Assembly (NCBI GenBank): GCA_023399095.1
Contig: JAEWQS010000058.1
Location: forward strand, 1 to 48,123
DNA from: Bacillota bacterium
GTDB lineage: Bacteria > Bacillota > Clostridia > Christensenellales > SZUA-584
Reading direction: 5' to 3'
Length of the DNA stretch: 48,123 nt
Below the pieces are notes generated by a model, which was not told the DNA's origin, searched no databases, and saw only the letters and a program-made list of their open reading frames with translations. The translations under genes and the position numbers were made by a program. How positions within the stretch are numbered: position 1 is the stretch's first letter; each line of letters opens with the position of its first letter. Shown here piece after piece: positions 42,175 through 48,123 of the stretch.

Positions 42175-43839
42175 ATGCCGGAATTTATTCATATGACCAT
42201 TGGCGACTGGCTGGATATGAAAGCAAAGGAGCATCCGGACAAGGAATGCAGCGTGCATCCTTTGGAAGGGCTTCGTTTTACGACGGCTGAGTTCAGAGCC
42301 GAGTGCGATCGCGTGGCGCGCGGTCTTATGGCTATGGGCATAAAGAAGGGCGACCATGTGGCCATCTGGGCGACAAACTATCCGCAATGGGTGCAGACTC
42401 AGTTTGCCACGGCCAAAATCGGCGCCGTTCTTGTGACGGTGAACACCAACTATAAAAAATACGAGCTTGAGTATCTGCTCAAACAGTCCGATTCTACCAT
42501 GCTCATTATGATGGGCGGCACGAAGGACAACAACTATGTGGAACATATCAAGGCCGTTTGCCCGGAGCTGGCCGCAAGTGAGCCTGGTAAACTCAATTGC
42601 AAAAAGCTGCCGTTTTTGAAGACTGTCGTTTTCTTGGACGAAGAGCAGCATCCCGGCATGTACCTTTGGAGCGATGTTTTAAAGCTCGCTGATCAGGTTA
42701 GCGAGGAAGAGCGCGCGGCCCGTCAGACGCAGTGCGATCCTCATGACGTGATCAATATGCAGTATACGTCCGGCACAACAGGGTTCCCAAAGGGCGTGAT
42801 GCTCACGCATTACAACCTTGTTAACAACGGAAAGATCATTGGTGAATCCATGGCGTTTACGGAAAACGACCGACTATGTATCACAGTGCCGCTGTTCCAC
42901 TGCTTTGGCTGTGTGCTGGGCGTGATGGCATCCATCACGAACGACACGACAATGGTGTTTGTGGATCACTTCCATCCGACACGCGTGCTTGGTGTGCTGG
43001 ATTCTGAAAAGTGCACCGCTTTCCATGGCGTGCCCACAATGTATATCGCTATGATGGAGCACCCGGATTTCCCCAAATATGATTTGTCACACCTGCGCAC
43101 CGGCATCATGGCCGGCTCCACCTGTCCGGTGGAGGTCATGAAGGCAGCGGCGGATAAAATGAATATGCGCCACATCACAAGCGTGTACGGGCAGACCGAA
43201 TCGTCACCCGGCATCACGCAGTCCACCATAGACGACCCGCTTGAAATTCGTGTGTCGACAGTGGGCCGCGCTTATCCGAATGTGGAGGCCAAGGTGATCG
43301 ATCCGGAAACGGGCGAGGACGTGCCGCCAAACACGGTGGGTGAGATTGTCACGCGCGGTTATCATGTGATGAAGGGCTACTACAAAATGCCTGAGGCCAC
43401 CGCACAGGCGATTGACGAGGGTGGCTGGCTGCATACGGGGGATCTAGGCGTGCGTGATGAGGACGGCTATTACAAGATCACAGGGCGTCTTAAAGACATG
43501 ATCATCAGAGGCGGTGAGAACATCTATCCGAGAGAGATCGAAGAGTTCCTTTATACGCACCCTTCAGTGACAGACGTTCAGGTTGTGGGTGTGAGAGACC
43601 ATAAGTATGGCGAAGAGGTGCTCGCATGTGTCATTTTGAAGCCCGGCGCAAATGAAACAGAGGAAGCTTTGATTCAGTTTATCAGGGACGGCCTCTCGAA
43701 GCATAAAGCGCCGCGTTATGTGCGCTTTGTCGATTCCTTCCCGATGACCGCGAGCGGCAAAATCCAAAAATATAAGCTGCGTGAATGGGGAGAACAGGTG
43801 CTTGGTCTGTCAGTAGCAGACAACGGTGATACACCATAA
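42175..43839 (+). CDS. AMP-forming acyl-CoA ligase
   Basis: The 554-residue enzyme activates a carboxylic acid with ATP and CoA. Motifs are the P-loop-like YTSGTTGFPKGVMLTHYN near residue 197, YGQTESSPG near residue 355, GWLHTGDLGVRDEDGYYKITGRLKDMIIRGGENIYPREIE, and the catalytic C-terminal Lys in ASGKIQKYKLRE. It resembles medium-chain/FadD3-like ligases, but chain length cannot be read from sequence. Control by a leucine T-box suggests a branched acid such as isovalerate. I chose the ATG at 42175, after GGAGGGGG. A terminator follows. Confidence 0.92.
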   Translation: MPEFIHMTIGDWLDMKAKEHPDKECSVHPLEGLRFTTAEFRAECDRVARGLMAMGIKKGDHVAIWATNYPQWVQTQFATAKIGAVLVTVNTNYKKYELEYLLKQSDSTMLIMMGGTKDNNYVEHIKAVCPELAASEPGKLNCKKLPFLKTVVFLDEEQHPGMYLWSDVLKLADQVSEEERAARQTQCDPHDVINMQYTSGTTGFPKGVMLTHYNLVNNGKIIGESMAFTENDRLCITVPLFHCFGCVLGVMASITNDTTMVFVDHFHPTRVLGVLDSEKCTAFHGVPTMYIAMMEHPDFPKYDLSHLRTGIMAGSTCPVEVMKAAADKMNMRHITSVYGQTESSPGITQSTIDDPLEIRVSTVGRAYPNVEAKVIDPETGEDVPPNTVGEIVTRGYHVMKGYYKMPEATAQAIDEGGWLHTGDLGVRDEDGYYKITGRLKDMIIRGGENIYPREIEEFLYTHPSVTDVQVVGVRDHKYGEEVLACVILKPGANETEEALIQFIRDGLSKHKAPRYVRFVDSFPMTASGKIQKYKLREWGEQVLGLSVADNGDTP

Positions 43840-43851
43840 AAATATCTATGA

Positions 43852-43887
43852 GACGGGATGGGAAACGGTTGTTTTCATCCCGTTTCT
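43852..43887 (+). terminator. Terminator after the acyl-CoA ligase
   Basis: GACGGGATG and CATCCCGTT pair over 9 bp, with a 15-base loop containing a weaker inner pairing. A short T-rich tail follows. Confidence 0.65.
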
Positions 43888-44013
43888 TAAATACACAAAA
43901 GTTGTGGTGCGTTCTGATTCATAGAGCAGGGCGCGTAGCAGCTATATTAATCCAATTGAGCGTCATGTCGTTTTTATTAGTATTTATTAACATTATAAGA
44001 AAGCATTTTTCTC

Positions 44014-44041
44014 TTGTGTTACCGTCAAAACGGTGTATAAT
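44014..44041 (+). promoter_or_regulatory. Promoter with palindrome in the spacer
   Basis: TTGTGT and TATAAT are 16 bases apart. The spacer contains the perfect inverted repeat ACCGT-CAAA-ACGGT (44021-44034), placed where a bound repressor would block RNA polymerase. The start would be near 44048, before the small gene at 44082. Confidence 0.6.
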
Positions 44042-44081
44042 AGTTCGTGCGGTTTACATCCGAGGAGGCATAATAAATAAC

Positions 44082-44348
44082 ATGTTAAGTTCAGGACAAG
44101 AAAAAGTAATTAAAAAATTAGCAGAGATCGAAAAGCAGTTACCAAACGGCGTCTCGCTGACATTTGCGGTGGATAATCTGGCTGATACCATGGACGATCA
44201 AGAGTGGAATGATTTTATGACAGCGATGAACGGACTTATTGATGAAGAATACGTGGCAAAACACACAAAGAAAGTGACAAAGAACAAGGTGCCCTTTTGG
44301 ATGGAGCTTACCGAAAAAGGGCGTGAATATTGCAGACGGCTTATTTAA
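44082..44348 (+). CDS. Small protein of unknown function, winged-helix-like
   Basis: The 88-residue protein starts MLSSGQEKVIKKLAEIEKQLPNG and ends KVPFWMELTEKGREYCRRLI. The pattern of helices followed by a beta-like VPFWMELTEKG and a final helix resembles a small winged-helix domain. I cannot assign it to a named family. A GAGGAGG site lies 13 bases before the ATG, which is farther than usual; no better start is in frame. The gene stands alone between its promoter and a terminator. Confidence 0.65.
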   Translation: MLSSGQEKVIKKLAEIEKQLPNGVSLTFAVDNLADTMDDQEWNDFMTAMNGLIDEEYVAKHTKKVTKNKVPFWMELTEKGREYCRRLI

Positions 44349-44383
44349 ACCAAACCGCATTCATAATACAACAGTCGTCATTG

Positions 44384-44418
44384 AAGGAGCGGTGCTAAGC
44401 AGCGCTCTTTGTTTTTTT
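44384..44418 (+). terminator. Rho-independent terminator
   Basis: AAGGAGCG and CGCTCTTT pair over 8 bp, with one G-U pair. An 11-base loop and a T run follow. It ends the transcript of the small unknown gene. Confidence 0.75.
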
Positions 44419-44648
44419 AATTTCCAATATTATAACGCAATTCTGCAGCATTGTTATTGCTCTGATGATTAAATACATCAAGGCTTATGCAATGGACTTC
44501 GACTGGACATACATTTTCATACTATTCAGTTGTAATGTTTGCCAGTTTTCGAAATAACATGGGCATATGTGCTTTGTGTATTGACATACCATAGCTTACC
44601 AAGATATGATTATGCACTGATAAATCGGATTTACAACTGAGGGCTGGA

Positions 44649-45005
44649 ATGGAAGATTGGGTAGTTATTTTCAAGGCGTTGGGGGACGAAACGAGATTAA
44701 AGATTTTGACCCTCCTCTTTGAGCATGGCTTTTGTGTGGGTGCACTGGCGCGGCTGGTCGGAAAGTCGGAGGCTGCGGTATCACAGCACATTCGCATTCT
44801 GCGCAAGGCCGGTATTCTGATTGGGGAGAAGCGAAACGGATATACGTTTTATGAAATCAACACAGAATTGGCGGAGAGCTTGATGGCTCAGATCAACCAA
44901 ATAATGGCTAATGGATCAAGGCGAAAAGAGTGCTGTCAGCATATGACGGGCAAACATCAATATTGCGAGATTTATACAAGGCGTATGCAGAAGAACTTTG
45001 AATAA
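44649..45005 (+). CDS. ArsR/SmtB-family transcriptional regulator
   Basis: The 118-residue winged-helix regulator has the core VIFKALGDETRLKILTLLFEHGFCVGALARLVGKSEAAVSQHIRILRKAGILIGEKRNGYTFYEI. One cysteine lies in the alpha-3 region (FCVGAL) and a C-terminal run CCQHMTGKHQYCEIY adds three more, with two His, a likely metal site. It is followed after 24 bases by a flavin-binding-fold gene on the same strand. The Zn/Cd ATPase gene with an SmtB-type operator is 3 kb away on the other strand and is a candidate target. No clear operator lies in its own 230-base upstream region. Confidence 0.9.
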   Translation: MEDWVVIFKALGDETRLKILTLLFEHGFCVGALARLVGKSEAAVSQHIRILRKAGILIGEKRNGYTFYEINTELAESLMAQINQIMANGSRRKECCQHMTGKHQYCEIYTRRMQKNFE

Positions 45006-45029
45006 TAAACTGATTTTAGGAGGATGGCG

Positions 45030-45494
45030 ATGAGAAGATCAGATCGGGCAATGGACGAAGACGAGGCTTTAAAGCTGCTTGAGAAAGAGCAGCTTGGCGT
45101 GCTGTCAACAGCCAGCGCCAAGGGTATCCCTTACGGTGTTCCCCTTAATTACTGCTATGTGCGTGAAGACAACGCGATTTTCTTTCACTGCGCGCTCGAA
45201 GGGCGCAAAATGGACGATATGCTCGAAAATCCACAAGTATCATTTACTGTGGTGGGGAAGAACCGCATCATTGCAGAAAAGCTCACTACGTATTATGAGA
45301 GCGTCATCGTTTCGGGACGTGTGTCTTTTGTGGATGGTGACGATGAAAAAACGCTGCGCTTCGATCAGCTCTGCCAACATTTAACGCCGGGTGTCGAATG
45401 GAGAGGAGATGGGGGCTGCCGGTTTTTAAATGCCGTCGCCATCGTGCGCATGGAGATTGAGAGTATGACCGGGAAGAAAAACGGCGATGCCTGA
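45030..45494 (+). CDS. Pyridoxamine 5'-phosphate oxidase-like (NimA-type) flavin-binding protein
   Basis: The 154-residue protein has the split-barrel flavin-binding fold: LLEKEQLGVLSTASAKGIPYGVPLNYCYV at the start and IFFHCALEGRKMDDMLENPQVSFTVVG in the middle. This is the pattern of the NimA/PNPOx-like group in anaerobes, some of which reduce nitroimidazoles. I chose the ATG at 45030, 6 bases after AGGAGG; the ATG six bases earlier abuts that site. It is probably co-transcribed with the ArsR gene. Substrate unknown. Confidence 0.87.
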   Translation: MRRSDRAMDEDEALKLLEKEQLGVLSTASAKGIPYGVPLNYCYVREDNAIFFHCALEGRKMDDMLENPQVSFTVVGKNRIIAEKLTTYYESVIVSGRVSFVDGDDEKTLRFDQLCQHLTPGVEWRGDGGCRFLNAVAIVRMEIESMTGKKNGDA

Positions 45495-45518
45495 AAACTG
45501 AATAAATGCATATTGATA

Positions 45519-45546
45519 AGGTCCGCTTCCATAGTGAAAGCAGGCA
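45519..45546. repeat. Left flank of repeat copy 3 (hairpin-like)
   Basis: GGTCCGCTTCCATAGTGAAA and GCAGGC resemble the terminator hairpin on the far side of the repeat at 45700 (GGCCCGCTTCCAAAGTGAAA), at about 80% identity. The pairing is weaker on this side. Confidence 0.6.
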
Positions 45547-45700
45547 TCAGGCTGTAAAAAAAGCCGTTAAATATAATTCGTGGGCAAGACGGGTTGTACC
45601 CGCGCAGCCCACACCTTGCGGTTTTGCGCTGTTTCGAGTTTGCGAGGAACAAGCAAAACCGGTAAACTGGCGGGAAACCGTAGGTTTTTCGACAAGCTCA
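45547..45700 (+). repeat. Dispersed structured repeat, copy 3
   Basis: This is the cleanest copy. It begins CAGGCTGTAAAAAAAGCCG, continues AAATATAATTCGTGGGC-AAGACGGG and ends CCGTAGGTTTTTCGACAAGC. Stems visible are GGCT/AGCC, GTGGGC/GCCCAC enclosing CGGG/CCCG, and GGTTTTGC/GCAAAACC enclosing GTTTC/GGAAC. It lies between the convergent flavin-protein and P-ATPase genes. Confidence 0.82.
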
Positions 45701-45733
45701 AGGCCCGCTTCCAAAGTGAAATAGGCCTTTTTA
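45700..45733. terminator. Terminator on the right side of repeat copy 3
   Basis: AAGGCC and GGCCTT close a hairpin with an inner TTC/GAA pair, followed by five T. It probably ends the ArsR and flavin-protein transcript. Confidence 0.7.
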
Positions 45734-45759
45734 AATTCCCTGAAAAGTAAAGCTTACTG

Positions 45760-47880
45760 TTAGTCTTTGGCCGTCCGCATGGCGCGTGTGGCGTTGAGTA
45801 TAGCGATTAGCGCCACGCCAACATCGCCGAAAACGGCTTCCCACATCGTGGCAATGCCGAACGCACCCAGAATGAGAATCACACCTTTGACGCCGAGCGC
45901 AAAAACGATGTTTTGCATGACAATGTGCCGCGTTTTTCTTGCAATGCGGATGGCTGTGGGTAGCCTGCGCGGCTCATCCGTCATGAGCACCACATCAGCG
46001 GCCTCGATGGCCGCGTCGGAACCGGCACCGCCCATCGCGATGCCAACATCGGCGCGGGCAAGAACGGGCGCATCGTTGATGCCGTCACCCACGAAAATGA
46101 GCGTACCTCTACCGGTTTTTTGACGACTGAGCTCCTCAAGCTTTTCAACCTTCTGATGGGGCAGCAGCCCTGTGTAGACCGCGTCGAGACCAAGCTGTTT
46201 CGCAGCCACTTCGCCTGCCGCACGGCTGTCGCCCGTGAGCATCACCGTCTTCTTAACCCCCAGCTGTTTGAGTGACTGAATCGCCGCGGCGCTGTCCGGA
46301 CGCAGCTCATCCGAAATCACGATATAACCCGAGAATTGATTGTCTATCGATATATAGACAACAGTGCCCGGTTCCTCCGCGGCTTTGAAAGCAATGTTTT
46401 CATTCTCCATGAGCCGTGCATTGCCTGCCAGCACGCGCTTGCCGTCCACAGTCACGCTGATGCCAAATCCCGCCTTTTCTTCGAGATCCGATATAAGTCG
46501 CTCATTCACCTCACCTTTGTAAGCCTTAAGTATTGACACGGCGATGGGGTGGGTGGAGCTGTGTTCCGCGTGGGCGGCGTAGTACAGTAGTTTATCGGGA
46601 TCGTCCGCAGCTATACGCGACACCTTGAACACACCTTGGGTAAGCGTGCCGGTCTTATCGAATACGGCTGTTTCCACGCGGCTCAGCGCTTCAAGATAAC
46701 TGCCGCCTTTGATGAGGATGCCGTTTCTAGACGCGCCGCCAATGCCGCCGAAAAAGCCCAGTGGTATGGAGATCACGAGGGCGCACGGGCAGGAGACCAC
46801 AAGAAACACAAGCGCTCTGTTGAGCCAGTCGGAGAAAACTGCGCCGGAGATGAAGGCGGGAGGTATCAGCGCGAGACCCAGCGCCGCAAACACCACGGCG
46901 GGCGTGTAATAGCGCGAGAACCGCGAAATGAACGCTTCGGTGGGGGCCTTTTTGCTGCTCGCGTTTTGCACGAGGGTTAGTATTCTGGAGAGCGTGGATT
47001 CTCCGAATGCTTTTGTGACGCGCACTGTGAGCAGCCCGCTTTGGTTGATGGAACCGGCCAAAACCTCGCTGCCCGTCTCCACATCGCGCGGCAGCGATTC
47101 GCCTGTGAGTGCTGATGTGTCGAGCGCTGCTGAACCGCTGGTCACAATACCGTCAAGTGGTATTTTCTCGCCGGGACGGACGACAATGATGTCATCGACG
47201 CCGACTTCCTCGGGGGATACGCGCCGCGTGCCTTCCGAGGTTTGCAGATTGGCATAGTCCGGACGGATATCCATAAGCGCGGTGATGGAGCGGCGCGAGC
47301 GGTTGACCGCTGCGTCCTGAAACAGCTCGCCGATCTGATAGAACAGCATCACCGCCACGCCCTCAGGGTATTCACCGATAGCAAAGGCGCTGATTGTGGC
47401 AAGGCTCATAAGAAAGTTCTCGTCAAAAATCTTGCCCTTTGTGATATTCTTGAGCGCGCGAAAAACCACTTCGCCGCCAATAAGCACGTAGGCCATGAGA
47501 TACAGTATCAGTGAGAGAATGCCTGTCGCGCCCGATAAAAGGGCAACGGCAAAAAAAACTGCGCCGACAGACAGTGCGGTATAAAACAGAACGCGTTTCT
47601 TGTTTGACTCGCCAGACTCATGTTTATCCGTGAACGCGACTTGGATATCAGGCTCTATATCGCGTGCGATTTTCGCGGCTATCCGCAGTGCATGAGGCAT
47701 AGATTGCGCATCGGTTGTTGTCAGCGTAAGACGCTGAGTCACCAGATCCAATGATGCGCTCTCGACACTGTCGATTTTTGCCGCTGCTTCTTCGATTTTT
47801 CGTGCGCAGTCCGCACAGTTGAGTCCGTGCAGATAAACCGTGCGCTGTGTTTGTATGTCTTGTTTTGCTGCCGCTTCCAT
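45760..47880 (-). CDS. P1B-type heavy-metal ATPase, Zn/Cd type
   Basis: The 706-residue pump exports divalent metal. In order: a heavy-metal-associated domain with GLNCADC (Cys22, Cys25); membrane helices; the TGESLPRD actuator loop; the membrane motif SCPCALVIS; DKTGTLTQG with the phosphorylated Asp; the SSTHPIAV histidine-proline motif; and MLTGDSRAAGE and VGDGINDAPVLARADVGIAMG. A Lys in the seventh helix (ALGVKG) and DVG in the eighth place it in the P1B-2 group (Zn, Cd, Pb; CadA/ZntA type). I chose the ATG at 47880, preceded by AAAGGAG at 11 bases. A metal-sensor operator lies just upstream. Confidence 0.94.
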   Translation of the reverse strand: MEAAAKQDIQTQRTVYLHGLNCADCARKIEEAAAKIDSVESASLDLVTQRLTLTTTDAQSMPHALRIAAKIARDIEPDIQVAFTDKHESGESNKKRVLFYTALSVGAVFFAVALLSGATGILSLILYLMAYVLIGGEVVFRALKNITKGKIFDENFLMSLATISAFAIGEYPEGVAVMLFYQIGELFQDAAVNRSRRSITALMDIRPDYANLQTSEGTRRVSPEEVGVDDIIVVRPGEKIPLDGIVTSGSAALDTSALTGESLPRDVETGSEVLAGSINQSGLLTVRVTKAFGESTLSRILTLVQNASSKKAPTEAFISRFSRYYTPAVVFAALGLALIPPAFISGAVFSDWLNRALVFLVVSCPCALVISIPLGFFGGIGGASRNGILIKGGSYLEALSRVETAVFDKTGTLTQGVFKVSRIAADDPDKLLYYAAHAEHSSTHPIAVSILKAYKGEVNERLISDLEEKAGFGISVTVDGKRVLAGNARLMENENIAFKAAEEPGTVVYISIDNQFSGYIVISDELRPDSAAAIQSLKQLGVKKTVMLTGDSRAAGEVAAKQLGLDAVYTGLLPHQKVEKLEELSRQKTGRGTLIFVGDGINDAPVLARADVGIAMGGAGSDAAIEAADVVLMTDEPRRLPTAIRIARKTRHIVMQNIVFALGVKGVILILGAFGIATMWEAVFGDVGVALIAILNATRAMRTAKD

Positions 47881-47913
47881 GATGTTGTAAGCTCCTTTAT
47901 TAAATGTGAACAA

Positions 47914-47929
47914 TTGAACAAACATTCAA
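47914..47929 (-). promoter_or_regulatory. SmtB/ArsR-type operator of the P-ATPase gene
   Basis: On the minus strand TTGAA-TGTTTG-TTCAA is a perfect 5-6-5 inverted repeat that fits the TGAA-N6-TTCA core bound by SmtB/CzrA-type repressors. It lies just past the predicted transcription start, where a repressor would block the polymerase. Confidence 0.7.
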
Positions 47930-47942
47930 GTGATATGTATTT

Positions 47943-47970
47943 ATTATATGCAAATATGAGAAAAAGTCAA
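47943..47970 (-). promoter_or_regulatory. Promoter of the P-ATPase gene
   Basis: On the minus strand TTGACT (complement of 47965-47970) and TATAAT (complement of 47943-47948) are 16 bases apart. The start would be near 47936, directly before the operator. Confidence 0.75.
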
Positions 47971-48046
47971 CATGTCTTTATCTACAAAAAAATCGGATAG
48001 TGTAGGACTACAATACATATTGGACACTGAACCTTGAAAATAAAAG

Positions 48047-48123
48047 ATGCAGGAGCTGGCTCACGGGGTATTGTTGAGTTGTCAAGACAAAACACTACCG
48101 AAAGGAGCCATTCCTGCATGAAC
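48047..48123 (+). mobile_element. Possible left edge of an insertion sequence or start of a new gene
   Basis: ATGCAGGA-GCT-GGCTC at 48047 is mirrored by GAGCC-ATT-CCTGCAT at 48105. AAAGGAG sits in the second arm, and an ATG at 48118 opens a frame (ATG AAC) that leaves the window. Such an inverted repeat before a start codon is seen at the edges of some insertion sequences, but the family cannot be named from two codons. Confidence 0.35.

Noticed and set aside
43848..44081. A longer frame for the small gene at 44082, reaching back to 43848.
   Set aside because: It crosses the acyl-CoA ligase terminator and a promoter with TATAAT; the extra residues look like translated non-coding DNA.

Overview
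The window looks like a chromosomal segment of a Gram-positive anaerobe of the Bacillota, most likely class Clostridia. The grounds are a T-box leader, a GEMM-type cyclic-di-GMP riboswitch, YesM/YesN-type two-component signalling, a class B sortase, a PASTA-domain membrane protein, strong AGGAGG ribosome binding sites and TTGACA/TATAAT promoters. Base composition is near 50% GC in most genes. A clearly AT-rich patch lies at about 32.5-33.4 kb. I cannot name the species. No rRNA, tRNA or CRISPR array was seen.

Layout. (1) 1-6704: arginine biosynthesis operon argC(partial)-argB-argD-carB-argF. (2) 6705-7600: paired palindromic repeats, a GNAT acetyltransferase and the first copy of a dispersed structured repeat. 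(3) 7832-19445: a sugar (probably D-xylose) locus with xylose isomerase, a ChvE/GguA/GguB-type ABC importer and an overlapping five-gene operon. That operon encodes an unknown protein, a membrane-anchored sugar-binding protein, a YesM/LytS-type histidine kinase, a YesN-type AraC response regulator and a sugar-binding lipoprotein. (4) 19748-24270: an ABC-2 exporter pair followed by a kinase-less protein with seven PASTA domains. (5) 24412-27664: glycerate kinase and a tautomerase, an ArsR regulator, a small cysteine-rich protein, and a cyclic-di-GMP riboswitch before an unknown protein with a cysteine-rich C-terminus. (6) 28028-31795: a beta-CASP metallo-beta-lactamase protein, an orphan membrane-anchored periplasmic-binding protein and a cyclase-family hydrolase. 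(7) 31800-33870: the second dispersed repeat, a hemerythrin, an AT-rich RDD gene, a broken second copy of part of the hemerythrin gene, a DUF2812-like remnant and a frameshifted PadR gene. This is a visibly rearranged patch. (8) 34015-39764: glyoxalase-fold protein, GNAT, a possible structured RNA, sortase B, AraC regulator, C45-type hydrolase and PIN-PhoH ATPase. (9) 40036-44348: split TauE/SafE genes, an AEC transporter and a T-box-controlled acyl-CoA ligase. (10) 44649-48123: ArsR regulator and flavin-binding protein, the third dispersed repeat, a Zn/Cd-type P-ATPase with an SmtB/ArsR-like operator, and what may be the edge of an insertion sequence.

How the parts work together. The sugar locus reads as one module: extracellular sugar is sensed by a binding protein and kinase pair, the AraC-type regulator presumably switches on uptake, and xylose isomerase starts catabolism. 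It resembles the XylFII-LytS-YesN xylose sensing described in Clostridium beijerinckii, but adds an unknown first gene and a second soluble binding protein. The most surprising regulatory link is a T-box whose specifier reads as CUC (leucine) ahead of an acyl-CoA ligase. This would make sense if the enzyme activates isovalerate for leucine synthesis by reductive carboxylation. A second riboswitch ties cyclic-di-GMP to a protein I cannot identify. Three copies of a hairpin-rich element lie just after genes; in two of them near-identical terminator-like hairpins stand on both sides.
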